A DNA stretch of 64,000 bases from Globodera rostochiensis (GCA_018350325.1 JAEVLN010000012.1:2191991-2255990), one strand, 5' to 3'; positions 26,639 to 40,809 are shown, numbered from the stretch's first letter. Notes: generated by a model not told the origin, from the sequence alone. Numbers and translations are program-made.

Positions 26639-29600
26639 CCGGGGAGAACGCCCGGAGGAAGAAGCTTTGCTGGAGGCGGGCGTTGTCGGCGAGCGCAAAG
26701 GAAAGTCAGCGATCGGTCGAGGGACCAAATTTTGCCATTTTTTCGGATATTATTTCTCTTAATTGGGGAAGGGATGGAATCGCCATCGGCGTTTTAAAAA
26801 AGAAATGCGCCTAAAACAATTCAAAACTTAAATTAAATGTAAAAAAAGAATGTAAAAAGCGCCCATAAATTGTCGTCGGATTGTTGTGATTGGACATTGG
26901 ACGCTGGAAAAGCGCCGGGGGGGGGGGGGTTTGATGATTCTTCCCATTCTCGTCATAATCATCCCATCCATTCATCCCTTTCCCTTTGAATGAATTGGTT
27001 AATGGGGGGGGGAGGAATAAACATTTATGGGCGGGAGGGGGGGGGGGGGGGGGGGGGTATGGCCTGCCGTTGGAGTTGGAGACCCTCCGACCAAATGGAC
27101 GGTCCGTCCGTTCTCTCCCCCCCCCCCTCCCCTGCGGGGACATTCGCTGATTGACTGTCACTGTCCTCCGAATAAAAGTGCACGCACTTCCGCCGACCCG
27201 TCCGTCCTGCTGTCCATGTTTTCTTGCACATCCGCCGTTACGCCGGGGGGGGGGGGAGTCAATTTCCGCATAATTATATCGGAATTTTTTGACGGATCAG
27301 CTGCTGGTCCTCCAAAGAACCCAATTCCCCCCCCCCCCACACACACACTCAAGCAGCAAGTAAAGTTCGGTCCCCCTCCCCCGCCCCGATGTCCATGCAA
27401 ATGCGGGGGGGGGGGGGGGGGGGGGGGGGGGGGCGTAATGCCATTAGCCGAAATTGAGCGTTTGTTATGTTGTGGTCGGGGCCAATGCGTGGAGGGCAAA
27501 TGCCCTCTTCTTCTGATATAAATGGCCGAGGTGGAGGAGATGGATGAAGCTGTGGCATTGGGCCGATGAAAGGATGAATAATGGATGGGGTGGGGGGGGG
27601 GAAGGGGGAGGGGGGGGGCAATGGGCGGGGGAGGGGCCATGACAATTGTCTTAGGCCAAAAATGTTTGTTTGAGGCGCCGCCTAGGAGCGATTGCATTGA
27701 TTTTGCCGGGGGTCGGCTGATTGGGAGCCGAAAAGCTCAATTAAATTCAAGCGAAGGGTGCCAAGAATGAAAAGCGACATAAATACCAAACAAAAGCATC
27801 GGAATTAACTCAAAATCTGCTGACGGATGATATGCCGAGTCGTCGCCCGAAGGCCTATGGCATTTGTCCACACATTCGGCGCCCAATTCAATTGGCCCCT
27901 CCCCTCCCAATTTAGGCGGGGGGGGGCAATGTTTGCCGACGACTAAAAGGCCTCTCCCCCCCCCGCCTCCCTCTCATCGTCGTGTTGGCACAAATGAGCG
28001 GCAAAGGCGGAGAGGGTGGGCGAGAAGCCAAAGGAAGGTCTGGAAGAGCCCTTCCCAACCCCGGGGGCACTGTTTGTGCATTCGCCCCCGGGGGCGGGGG
28101 GGGGGGGGAATTCGCTAATTGGGAACCCAGCGAGCAGAGAATTGGTTAGTGGCCTGGCCGCAAAAGCATCGGAATTGGATTCCCCCCCCCCTCCCCCCAA
28201 TGTCCCAACCGCGCCGGTCACCGGAATTCGCCGCCGTCCGGAAGGACCGACCGACCCCAAACGCCAAAACATCGCCGGCGTTGGGGGCCGGCCAGCGCCC
28301 ATCTGTCCCCCCCCCCTCCCCTCCCCCCCTCTTCCCTGCCCAACAAAACGACCACTTCCTCGTGGAAGAAGAGAGTGTCCTTGGGGCAATCAACGTTTTG
28401 TGTTGGGGGGGGGGCGCCGGGGGGGGCGAACTCATTCTCTCAGAGACAGCGCCAGCCGAAGTGAGTGAGGGAATGGGCGACTCAGTGAATGAAAATTGTG
28501 TTGCGACACGCAAATGTGACGGACGACGAGGTCGTCGAGACAGCACAGCACGACGAGAGAGTGTGAGAACAGAGAAAAAGATGGAAACGGATGGAAACGT
28601 TGGAGGCCAGAGAGTTGAGAGAATGACAGACACAAAGCAGAAATAGCGTTGGACACACACAAAGAACGGCGGCCAGAGATGCTTGGCCATGCATTTCTTT
28701 TGGCCAACTTGGCCGCTCAGAGAGTTTGCCTTTCGGCGTGCGGGCGACCGCAATCGCGGGGAATTGGACAGAGAGAGAGGCGCCTGGGGGGGGGGGATGA
28801 AGCGGCTTCCCCTTTCATTGGCGGGAGAACGTCAGGCATTGGGGGGGGGGGGGGGGGGGGGGGGAGTCGAGAGTTGGTGGCGGGGGGTTCATTAGTGATG
28901 CGATGGGGGGGGAGGGGGGGGGATTGAAAATCCCTCGGCGGATGAAAGACGGCGGACGGGCGAATGAATGAATGAAAGAAGTCTTCCACCACCACCACCA
29001 CCAGCAGCAGCACAACAATCTTTGGAGTACGAATAGACGAATTGAATGGATGGAATGGAAACTCAAAACCTCCAAATTTTGAAAGCAACGATTTTAACGC
29101 AACATCCCAAACAGCGGAAGCCCCCCGACGGAAACTCCTCGAAAGATTGGTCAGGGGATCCGCCAAACAAAAGATTGGTGGCCATTCATTCTCTTGGCCA
29201 GAGAGAATTTGGGGGGGGGGGGGACGCTTAAATATAATTATTCCAGCGGCGAAATTGCAAAGGAAGCCGAACATTCTGCGAAGAAATGAGGAATATTTCT
29301 GTTCCGACTAAATAACCCCTCGGGGGGGGGGCGTCAAAAATATTTCGGTTGAAATTTGAAATGTTGCAACATTTGCACGAATGATGGGCCTTTTGGGAAG
29401 AAGACACATTCATTCATATGCTTAAGTTTTGAAAAGCCAGCCAAATTTTGGGAGGGGGGGGGGGTGAGGTGGCCAACACAAAAAGATGGATGACGAAGAG
29501 CCCCTGGGGGGGGGGCGGCAAGGGGAAGGGACCCAAATTGGGTGAGAGGGCGGGGGGGGGGGAGGCGAGTGCAGTTGAGCAGAGGGAGGGGTGGGGGAGG

Positions 29601-31843
29601 GGGGGGGGAATGAAGGATGCTGAAAACCACCAACCAGAGAAAGAGTTAGGATGAAGAATGCAGAGCAAATGGGAGCATTGGGGGGGGGAGCGATTTCATG
29701 CAAATTGGGAATTCCTACCCGGGATTTGCGAGCCGTACTTTGTTCTTCGTCCCTCGGCGCCGGCTGTTTTGCCGTCGTCGGGTGCCGGGACATGTTTTGT
29801 TGGCATTGGCATTCCTTCGTCAAAAGCAAGGCGGGCGGGCGGGCATTTGTTCCCATCCCCTGCACAAAACTGCATGCATTCTCGGCCTTTAGTCTCGAAG
29901 AGAGAATCTTTTAAATAATTGCCTCTTTTATATGTACCGCCCTCCACCGCCCGCCCGCCAGTAATTGCGGGGATCGATGGGGGGAGGGGGGGAGGGGGGA
30001 TGCGCGAAAGATGCGAGTGGTCGGTTGGGAGAGGGCGGTCATTGCACATTCGGTTAGTCGTCCACACAAAGGAAAGTGTCGCCCCCGGGGATAAAAGAGA
30101 GGGGCGAAGTGTTGCCGCCCCCACACCTCCCAATCTCCGGATTGGTTCTCGAAACAAATGTTGTTTGGTCTGAGAAAAGTGGTGGTGGGAAGGAGTGGGC
30201 CGGGTCGGCCGTGAGGAAGGATTGTGAGGAATTGGGGGAGGGGGGGGGGAGAAGGGGGAGGGAAATGAGGGGGGGGGGGAGGGGGGGGGAATGCGGGGAG
30301 AGGGGGGGGGGAGAAGGGGGAGGGAAATGAGGGGGGGGGGGATGGGGGGGGGAATGCGGGGAGAGGGGGGGGGGGGAGAAGGGGGAGAGGGGAGGGGGTG
30401 GGGGGAGGGGAGGTGGGGGGGGGGGGAATGCGGGGAGAGGGGGGGGGGGGAGAAGGGGAGAGGGGAGGGGGAATGGGGGGGGGGGGGAAGGGGGAGGGAA
30501 TGGGGGGGGGGATATGATGGAGGGAGAGGGGGGAGGCTCCATGACCGATATAAATGGGCCAATAAAAGTCGGCCGCAAGGCGATGGAGTTGGCGGGGGGG
30601 GGGGGGTGTAAAGCAAAGGGACAACAAATTTTGAGGCGGCAAAAACAAAGAGGGTTAGCCGACACAAAGGCCTTGGAATTGATTTTTTTTTAAATTTAAT
30701 AAACCCAAAAAAAAAGACTGAAAAAATTTGCGCTAAAATACGAATGGATTATTTGTCATTCATTCGATTAGTATTCGAATGAGTGGATTTGGCCACCGAC
30801 TCCATCTGGCGCAAAGTGACGACGAATTTTTGCGATCGGAGGCCATTTGTTGGCGATAAGACAGCGGGGGGGGGGCAACCGGAGGGAGATAAGGCGCCGG
30901 GGGGGAGACGCCCCCCTCCCCTCGGGCGTCTCCGCCAGCCGTCGCCAGTTAAAAACCGGGGCGGAAGGGTTCGGAGCGTCCCACTCAAAATTATGGGCCC
31001 CCCCAGTTTATCTGCAAGTTCCGAAATCGAACATTATTATTACTGAATGAATAAGCCTCCCAATGAAGCAACAACTGCTGGACGTACCGCTCTTATATTT
31101 TGGCGGCTTTAACAACAATTAATCTCTAATTACTCGCCGCGTAGTCAAAAGCAAACAAATTTTGGACCGTTCTTCGAATGCTTTGAGTAAACAAAATACA
31201 TATCGAAAACCGCTGCTCTGGTACATTTTATATATGGGCATTTTATCAAGGCTCGTCGTCTCCTGATATTGGCACCGGTCGTATAATTATGATTTAAAAT
31301 ATGGACATTTCGTCAAAAGACAAAAGGACCCCCCCCCCCGCATATAATTAGTGATTAATTACTCTCCATCAATAAACAAAACTAATATGTAAATCCCATT
31401 AAGTGGCGCTCGAGATTTGCATTTTTCTTTGAGCTATCGCCCTGAATGAACCAGTGTTTTTGAGAAATGCGAACAATACAATAATAATAATGGGTTGTGT
31501 GTGTATGTGTAACAAATGTCTGGTGTCCAAGCTGTACTTTTTGATGAGAGGGGGGGGGAATGAGTCCAAAATCAAATAAAATATAAATGCACGTGATCAG
31601 CAGGGTAAAATAATGGTAATGGTTTGACCGGTAAAGGCAGAGAGAATAGGGAGGCGAGTGGGCGGATCCAAAAGTATCCTAACACGAACGAATAAAGAAT
31701 TCAATCAGTACAAATAAAATCGGGGGTTGAAAAATTGCGAAAATTGATAGGAAATTGTCGGGGGGGGGGGCGGGGCGTATATTCGAAGAATGATGGGCGG
31801 GAGGCGGGGCGGGCGACTGAGTGATTGAAGGTCGATGGGCTGA
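26639..31843. other. 5.2 kb G-run-rich non-coding DNA upstream of pde-6
   Basis: Dozens of runs of 8-20 G on the plus strand alternate with ordinary sequence. Long open frames here translate to Pro/Ser- or Gly/Arg-rich readings of these runs and have no family look. It should include the pde-6 promoter at the left and the fhod-1 3' UTR at the right. No gene, tRNA or rRNA recognised. Confidence 0.6.
30225..30520 (+). repeat. Dense G-run cluster (potential G-quadruplex array)
   Basis: About 300 bases that are almost only G with scattered A and AATG. [26 protein letters not shown] blocks recur about five times. The strand bias is complete (G on plus). Confidence 0.85.
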
Positions 31844-34800
31844 CTAGAAATTTGCATTGTTTATGTTGTTGTTCAGCTCCACCAGCTGATCCTGTCGGAT
31901 CGTCCGCGTCCGTCGCAGAACGTTGTCCTCTGAACACGAGCAAATTTTTGAAAACGAATTTTTTCTTCGTTAAATGGAAATCGGACAACAACAACAACAA
32001 AAAACACTCACGAGACTTCCTGTTGAATGCTCGCGGACGTCTACGGCCAGCGTCACGCAAATCCGCATGTGCCGTCACTGTCCTGACCACCCCATCGAGC
32101 AGTTCGTCCTCGTCAGCGCCAACCGGACCGGCCCCGCCACCAACACCGCTCTTCATAGCTGAATTTAAAGTGAATAACTCTTTTTGTGAAACGGTGAAAT
32201 AAAGGCGCACCTTCGGTCTGTGCCGCAATTCTCGATTTATCGCTTGAGCCCCCCGGCACGACCTTTTTGCGCAACAAAGTCTCGTCCCCATTGGCGACGC
32301 CCCCTCCGGCCAACATTCGCGACATCTCCTGATGGCGCTGTAAGTGCCATTTTATTTGTCCCATCTTTGGCATTTAGCCACCTTCCCCCCCCCCCACCTC
32401 TTTGTCTGTCATCAACGGTAAATCGCCGCCGCCGCCGCCGCCACTGCCTCGGCCAGCACCGCCGCCGGAGGACCTCTTCCGTTGCTGCATTCCGGCCGCG
32501 TTCTGAGCCGCGCCGATCATCATCCCGCGCGTTTTGTTACGCTCACGCTTCTCTTGCAGACGCTTCCGCGCTTGCAGAATTTTTTCCCTAAAAATGAACG
32601 AACGGCTTCAACCTTTCCTTCCTTCGTTAACCGGTTTTTAAACTCATGTCAATGCATCTTAAAAGCTATTACGGAGTCGAAAAGGGGTTTATTTACCTCC
32701 AAACCCCCCCCCCCACTCCCATTTTTGTAAGCAACTGACCTGCTCGTTCGGTATTCCAGCGCAAATTCGATGACCATTTTAAAGACGTTCACCATTTTCT
32801 GGTCCTTCACCTCTCCGGGCGCGTAGCCAAAGTAAATCAGAAATGCACTCCATCTTCAAAAAGACTCGTCAAAATTGAAGCAATTTTCCAAATTGACCAC
32901 CTGTTTGTGGTCGTCTTCTGTACGTGCTTTAGCCGATGGATACGTTCGGCGACTTCGGTGAGAAAGTCATTGACTTTGTTCTTCATGGAACTGGTGTTGT
33001 CCTTCTGCGAGATTTTGGCCACATAATCGAAGCACGCCTTGCAGTCGGACTCCATCTTTTTTAGATTGTCAAAAATCGAGTCAAAGTCGAGCTAAAGACG
33101 ACATGACATGTTGCATTAGAAGACGGGAAATTGTGAGGCAGTACCTTCGAACTTCTTGACACCGAGCCAAACTCGCCGTACAGATCCGTGCCGTCCGTAT
33201 AATTGTCAAGCATAGCCTCGGCCAAGTGATGGGTCAACGGGTATTTGTGCACCGGGTCCTTGACCTCCGACGCCCGGTTCAGATAGTCAAGTTGGAAGGC
33301 TTTTATCTGAACTTTCGGAACGGCACGTTTTTGAACTTAATCTTTAAAAATTTCTCACGTCCGTTCCGTTAAGCGTATTCCCGAAGGCCAACAGCATGCC
33401 CATGGCGACCTTAAACGTTTTCGACTCTTCGATCTCCTTCATGGCGTTGTTCAACTCCATCAGTGCTTCGGCCACTTCTTGCTCCACATTTCGATAGTCC
33501 AACATGAACACCCACAAACGTAGCCTCTCCAACAGACAGTCGATTTGACTCAAGCTCAGCATAAACTGCTCCGCCTGACCGAGCGGAACGTCCGGGTTCT
33601 CAAGTTGAGCCTCGCGAATCCGTTCGACCTCCTCCAAACTGGGCAACATTGTCGACAGAATCTTCTCAATGCCCTCCTTGTTGAGCACGGCGGCATCGAA
33701 TTTCTGCAACAATAAATGGCATTTTGAGGGAACACGATCAATTACTATGTTTTTTAAATTTGTTTTAAATTGGTCTTATTTTAAATTAGGTCCAGACGAA
33801 CAAAAATATTTTATGGCCACAGATGGGGTCAAAGGATTGGCGGCTTAAACAAAATTCAAAGCCTCACGCCGCACCCTTATGGCCGTTGGGATGACAGTGA
33901 TCGGCGGCAATTTGGTCAGTCCGATGTTGATCGCCTGCGATCGCTTCACCGAAAGCACTTGGAGCAGCTGCGGCTTCGTTTCTGTCCCAGTCTTCTGAAA
34001 AATTTTTTTAAAAAAATGTACAATTATTACACAGAAAACATTTTTCCCCGCTCCAAAAAACCTTCAATGTCACGGCCTCCTTTGTCTTCTGTTCGAACAA
34101 CCGAGCCAATTTGGAGGTGTCAATTTGTGGCGTTTGCACTTTTGTCCAAAAGTTGCCTTTCCGTTTGAGCGCAGGAACCGGAGGCGCCTAAAAGACAAAT
34201 CAATCCAGTCAAAAACTTCTCCAAGCTGTACTTCGTGATGCGCTTCCTTCCAATGCAACTTCAGCAACGTGTTTTTCGACGAGCTCGGCCCGGGGCTGGA
34301 CTCGCGCCCGTGAATGCCACCGGGGACGGAGAGAGAGCCGGGCGGTGGCGGAGGAGGCGTCAGCCCGTTGAACATCGGCGGAGGAGGCGGTGGAATTCCC
34401 CCTGTTGAAAAATGATTATCGACTGAAGGAGGCTGAACACACTGACCAGGCGGTGGTGGAGGCGGCGGTGGGCCACCGGGACCCGAACTGCCGGGCAGAA
34501 ACCCTTTGTCCTGCGCCATCTGGGCCGCGCGTGCCAAAACGATCGGGTCCTGGTCGAACTCGAGACACTCGGAGAAGTCGTAGTCGTTGATGATCATCTG
34601 AATCCGGTGCCGCCTTGGTTTATGCCAATGCCAATGTTTCCCCCCATTTCACTCACCGGTTTGTCTTTGAGTCGTCCCGCCGCCTCTTTCCATTTGGCCT
34701 CCGACTCGGACGCTTTGTGCTCCATGAGACCTTTCCTCAGCGTCGACCCGCTCTCCATCTTCTTCGCCCTTCGCTGTAACATCGCGGCAAATCCGCCGCC

Positions 34801-37800
34801 GCCACCGCCGCCGCCGTCGTCATCTTCCAAAATGACCTTAAAATGATCGGACATTTAAATTACATTAATTAAATGGGTAAATATTCCATTAAAACACCAA
34901 AGATCGACAATTTAAGAAGCATTGAAGGAACAAAAAGTAAAAAAAAAGAAAGCACCCGTTTTGGTTTCTCGGGCTCTGGCGGTGGCGTGGGTTCCTTGAG
35001 CTTCTCCGGCTCAGGAAATGTCATGCTTTTCTTGTCGGTTGGCGAAAAAAGGTTTGTTGGGATGGAGGGCGGGGGCGCCTTCATCGGTTTGGCCGCTTCC
35101 TGTACTGCTTCGACTTCCTCCTCCTGTACAATTTATAAAAATCATGGCCCTTTTCGCTTTTTGTTCTATTCCAAATTCCAAAAACCGTTGTTCAAAATAA
35201 AAGTAATTTGTTTTAGATTGGAATTTGAAGTTGCCATCTCCCGTTCCCAGTTCTCGCCTGATCCGCCCCGTTGCTGATGATGTTCTCCTTCTCCAGCTCG
35301 GCCTGGAAAGTGAGTGGCGCCGGTGGTTGTTGGAGCCGTCCGGGGGCAATCCTCGGCTGGTTCAGCTGCAGACTTTTCTCGAACCTCTCCGCCATCTCGT
35401 CCAGGCTGCTGTTCATCTCCAAACGCTTCTGTGATGGCTTCCGGTCCAGAGTCGAACTTCCGTTCGTCAACCCGGCCGCTGCCGTCGTCGGCGGCGCCAT
35501 CTTTTTGACAACTTCGTTGGACAATTTCCGTTGCTGCTCCTCCAGCTTGGAGATGATGTTCTTCGAGCTGTGTCGGATTTGCTCCTCGTGTTCCTGCTGT
35601 CGTTTACGCATGGCATTTCGTCTGTCGGTGGCGATGGCATTTCCATTCAATCTAACAAAATGAATGGGTTGGGTTGACTTTTGAGTTCATGAAATGGTTC
35701 CCCCACCGCATCTTCGCAATGTGTCCGTTCTGCACGACCCCTCCACCGCCGCCGCCGCCGAGGGAGGAAGAATCGCTGTCCAACGCGGCGTCCTCCTTCC
35801 TCAATTCCTGCTCGTAGAGGGCGCACTGTTGGTTCAGCTGCGTGTTGTTCATCCTCGTCATGGTTCTGATCGCGTTTTCCATTCCTTGGCTGTCCAAACA
35901 ATCGACCACGTCGAAGAATGTGTCCTAAAGACAATCCAAAAATTAATTGTTTTTACATTTCTTTTACCCTTTAATTTTAAACTTCTAACAAAAAAGCACA
36001 TTTAAAAAACCCCCCAATTTCAACCGATGATTAATCAAAATTCCATTCGCATGACTGACAATTTGAGAGCATTGCCGAGTGGAAACAACGCGACATTTGA
36101 GGAATTGGCCAATTTTGGGTCGGTTATTTCACCCGTCCCCTCCCCTCACTTGGTCCGGCACGCCGTGCAGCGTTTTGTTGATAACCGTCACGCCAAAAAT
36201 CAGTGTCTCTTCGTCGCTTGCCTGCACATCGTTCAGAATGCGCATCAAACTGAACCAATCCGGGCGGTCTGAAAGAGTTCACTCTCAAAAAAACATTTTT
36301 TAATCCAAAAAAGGCTCCTCACTTTTTGTCCGTTCGATTTTTGCAACGGCGGCAAGAAAAAGGAGGGAGTTGGACTCGGTGTATTCAACAAAGACCAGCA
36401 ACAATTTGATCGCTGTTTTGACGACAAGTCGATACTGAGATGAGGGGGGGAGGGGGGAAGGTGATCAGAAGAGAATATTACGACGGAAGAAGCCGATCAC
36501 GAAATTGGATTAAAACAATTCAATTCAATCGGATCGGACCACCCGACGGCGGGGATGAAAACGATCGCCGGCGGATGTTAAAATGGGGGGGGGGGGGTTG
36601 GATAACGAAGAAAACTCGGGGGACTTTCAGTTGCATTTGCCGAGCTTCGGCGCTTTAACAGATGTTTTGTGGCTGCTTATGCATTTTAGTGGCCAGAAAC
36701 AAACAAACAAAAACAGAAAAAAACAAAAAACGACGACGGGGGGGGGGGGGGGGACAAAAGCGGCGAAGGAAAACAAAGCACAAAAAGAAAGAAAGTTCAA
36801 ACCAAAAACGTTTAATTAACCCCTAAGGGGGCGGCCACCCAACCACCGCCGCCGCGGGCGTAATTTATACTTTTACCCATTCAACACGCGGCGCACTCAA
36901 TTCGGCAGCAAAAGGGCGTCGTTCGAAGAGCTAAAAAACAATGGAACAAAAAAGCGAGACGAAAGTGAAAAAGTTTTGCCACAAAAAGCGTAACGAACAA
37001 AGCGAACACAAAAATAATAATCACACAACAACAAAAACAATGTGCCGCATAATTAGCACTTACTAATTAGCGGTGATTTGAACATTATTTTGCAAAAAAC
37101 TTTTTACGGATAAATTTTAGTCCGATTTTGCGCTCTTTTTTACCGGAAAACTGTCGTTGACATAACGCCAAAAATTTACGAAATTTTCAAAAATTTAATC
37201 ATTTTTTTCCTGCCCATAAGCATTTTATTTGTAAAGCAAAAAATGAAGCCATTTCTTCCCTCATTAAAAGAATGAGAAATCGATGATAAAAATCAATTCA
37301 AAAATCCAAAAATGCTAAAACAGATTGGTTTAGCCTGCCTAAACATATGTAAGAAACGAATGTATTGCAGGAATTTACACATCAAAAAAAAATATTCGTT
37401 TTTTGGGAGGCGCGTCATCCCTTTTTTTGTGATTAATTGTTGGGGGATGCTCGAGGCCTAAAATTTACCGAGACTCTCGCGAGCATCACAGCGGTTAACC
37501 ATCAAAAAAACGTAAATAATAAATGTTATTTTCATTCTTTACATATGTTTCAACTTTAATAGATTAGCTCATCAATTATTGACTGGACGGACGGAGACAG
37601 ATCGATCCTAACGCTGTTTCTTCTTTTCCAAGAAACAACAACGTTTATGAAGAGATCATTTGATCAGATTTCTGATCAGAAAATATTTATGCAATAACTG
37701 CTGCTGCTTTACACATGCAATCGCACGCCAAACATTTGGGGTACCAAAGGAAACACATTTTTTGAATTTTGCACAAAAAAAGGCACTCACCGGCGAATCA

Positions 37801-40800
37801 AGCAGTTCGTAGAGCCAACAAATTGTGTCGTTATGCGCAATCACTCCATTCATGCCGTCCACATAAAGCATCAATTGGCCCAAAGCTCGCAAAATGTAGT
37901 TCTGGTGGTTCTGATCGCTGTTCCGACCCTACCGGGAGGAGGGGGGAGCATTTTGGAGATTGTTCCACACTAGCAGCAACAACAACTGCGGCACATTTCT
38001 CACCAAGCGAATGAGTGCCTCAAGGCCTCCGTTCTGCACAAACTCGTGCACAAGGTCTTTGTCCTCCTGAAACAGCGACTTCAGCGAGAACAGTGCTCGG
38101 CGCTGCTCCCTCCCGGACGTGTACAACAACTTGTCGACGATGGCCTTGACGCGCAGTGCGGGCTGCTGACGGAGAAGGAGGCACGCGCGGAGACTGAAAA
38201 CACAAATTGTTAGGCAATTTGGAGGTCGGAGAGTGACGATTATGCAAAGTTGGGGTTGGGAGATTCGGGGAGAAAATTGGTGGTTCGGATTGGGGGGGGG
38301 GCCGATTGTTGGTTTTCGGGAAATGCGCTATAGCAATTGCTTCAGCAGAAGCTTTAGGGCCGGCGGGTTCACTGGTGGGAGTGGGCGAATGATTGGTGCG
38401 GTACACGGACCCGTCCTGATCCTCCTCCCCCAACTCGTCGCTGTCCCACTCCTCCAGCTGCTGCTGCTTGGTGTTGTTGTTCAGGTCGGTCTTCATCCGC
38501 TTTTGCGCCCTCTCAACCAACACCGTCGTTGACCCGACCCCGCCCATTCGCTCTTCTCCGTCCGCAAATTCTTCGTCGATGAATCGCATCATTCCCTGCA
38601 ACAGCGGCTGCGGTGCATCAAGTTGGAGCTGTACAGGTGCATCAAACTGCTGCTGCGGATGTTGGGGGAAGTCGAGTTGGTGATGATGCACATTTAGCCG
38701 ATGAAAAGTGGTCATTTTTGAGAGGAAATTGAGCGTGGCGGCTCCTCAATTTGGCTGAGGATTGCACCAAAAGACGACGTTTATGGCGACGTTTTGAATT
38801 GGAATGGAATTTCGATGAAATTTTCGGCTGCAGTGAAACGGAATTTGAGCAAAACTCGCAAACTCTGCGCCATTTCTCTCTTCCGCCCGTGTACAACGTG
38901 TTTTAAGAGTGGACTGAAGGGACCAAATCGGTGGAGGACTCTCTTCCCCCGATGGACTCCCCTCGGGGGAGGAGTCTCCCGAGAGGGGGGGGGGGCTGCG
39001 CAAACCCCCAAGACATTGTGAATTGGATTGATTCCCCCCTCCGGGAAGAATCCATCATCATCATCATCATCATCATTCCTCTCTTCCCACCACACATCGT
39101 CGGGAAGAGTTTCTTCTTCCATTCATCCGTCCATCCCCCCCCCCGGCTGGACAGACAATCCGGATGGACTCACTGCCCACCCGCCGCCATATTTGTCGTT
39201 GTTGCTTGTGGGTGTGTACACAGTCGTGACGAGTCCCCAACCCCTCCCCCCCCCCCCCCCCCCCCCCCTCCCCTCGCCTCGTCTCATTCGATCCAATTGC
39301 CTCGATCCTTCGAAGTGAATGAGTTGCACTAAGTGGACGGGACGACGATGAGGGACTTCCTCCGGATGAGGAGGGATGGATGAAAGATGAATTGAGGGGG
39401 GACGAGGGGGAGAGAGGGGAGGGATGGATGAAAGATGAATTGGGGGGGGGCGAGGGGGAAGGGGGGGGGGATGAGTGAAGTGGGGTCATTGGGGGGGGGC
39501 GGAAGTGGCGCAAAATTTGGGGGGGGGGGAGCACGTATAATTTTGATCAAGCCCCGCGAACACCGAAAGCCGGGGCAGAGACCGGCCTTCTTGAGCTGAA
39601 GTGGAGGAACACAAAATGGAGGATTTCAGCAGTTCCTCTTAAATTTTAGATAAAATTTCTCCCAAACCGGTCCAAAAATTTCTCTTACAGAAAGAAAGAA
39701 ACTCAAGGACTTTTTAATTGTCGAAAATAATATTAATATTCGTCCTTTGGAAATGCTTTAACCAATTGTTCACAAAGATCGTTTAGTATTTGGATTTGCG
39801 GGTTATTCCTTCTTTAGATTGATTTTCAACCAAAAAACAATGGTGGCCACAAAACAAAGAAAGGATTGGCTGGCGATGAATGAAGCGATTTTGGGGGATT
39901 CTTTGTTTAGCCATCCCCGGGGGGTGTGGGGGATAATCGGGGGGAGGGGGAGGGGGAGGGGGAGGGGGCGTGTGGATGATCTGTCCATGCGCAATTCCTT
40001 CCTTTGTCGGGGGAAGGGGAGCATCTCTCCCCCCCCCCCCAACAAATTGACGCCATCCCCCCACTGTTTTTAACGTTGCGCGGAACTAATTGAATGTGGG
40101 GGGGGGGAAGGGGGGGGGGTGATTGTGATGGGACGAAGGAGGGGGGGGGGGAGGGGGGGTGCGGTAAGTTATGTGAACGGATTTGGGATAATTGGGAGAG
40201 ATTTTGGACAAATTTGGAGTCGGTGACGATCAAATGAACGAGTGAGTGGAAATGCCCGGGGGCACGGACTCCGGGAACTGGTCGAACATTTATTTGTTTG
40301 TTCGGAAGACCGGTTTTACAGACTGTTCGGACGGAAAATTGACCACCACCACCAAGCAGCACTTACGGATCATTCTGCAGAAGGTACAGCTCGTCCGGCT
40401 GCTCGCTCAACGACAGTTCCGGGTCCAAATAGGAGCTGAGCTCGGCCTGGCCCCCGCTCAGCACTTGAAGGCAACAGTCGCCACTCTGTCAACGTTAAAA
40501 TGTTGTCATTTCTGATCGACAGTTTGTTTGAATTGGGGTCAAATTAACCCCCAACAAAGTCCCCCCGGGGGGGGGGGATGAATGTGATCAATCTCTCCAA
40601 TTTTTCTTCCTTCCTTTAACCTTATGCGGTGCCCGCAAAAGTCTGATCAATTCTGGCAATTGTTCTGCAATTGGCCGGTGTAGGAAAAGCGTCGACTGCA
40701 AAGGCTTCAACGGCTCGCGCCCGAAGCCGGCGGATGCGGCAGAGAAAGGGTCGATGTCGTTGACGAATTGAATACGGCAGCGGAATTCGTCGGAGGTGGG

Positions 40801-40809
40801 GGAACCCAT
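31844..40809 (-). CDS. fhod-1: FHOD-family formin, complete
   Basis: Actin assembly and bundling factor; in nematodes FHOD-1 works in muscle thin-filament organisation (family knowledge). Exons: 40621-40809, 40367-40485, 38004-38193, 37791-37928, 36323-36434, 36150-36268, 35707-35924, 35258-35651, 34956-35123, 34657-34836, 34447-34597, 34232-34401, 34062-34187, 33875-33994, 33359-33703, 33145-33306, 32901-33091, 32740-32853, 32398-32587, 32211-32337, 32012-32158, 31844-31929, giving 1251 aa. Parts: GTPase-binding N-terminus ([24 protein letters not shown]), FH3/DID ([57 protein letters not shown]), proline-rich FH1, FH2 ([47 protein letters not shown]) and a C-terminal DAD-like [10 protein letters not shown]. 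The FHOD-type N-terminus separates it from Dia and DAAM formins. Intron 35124-35257 has no GT donor and must use GC. Confidence 0.95.
38196..38715 (-). CDS. Possible alternative first exon inside fhod-1 intron 2
   Basis: An ATG at 38715 opens a frame of more than 160 codons, starting [16 protein letters not shown] and containing an acidic stretch [15 protein letters not shown] and Gln-rich parts. It runs up to the 3' splice site of fhod-1 exon 3 (38193). Its composition looks like real coding rather than G-run noise. The reading frame differs from exon 3, which needs a donor in phase 2 that I could not place. It may be an alternative N-terminus lacking the GTPase-binding region, or chance. 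No family recognised. Confidence 0.35.

Noticed and set aside
29696..30667. Long proline- or glycine-rich open frames (up to 323 codons)
   Set aside because: They are translations of G/C homopolymer runs, change character with frame, and show no domain or splice structure.
34594..34854. Separate small gene starting [13 protein letters not shown]
   Set aside because: The ATG lies in intron sequence just before the fhod-1 exon 34657-34836; the frame is that exon plus intron read-through.
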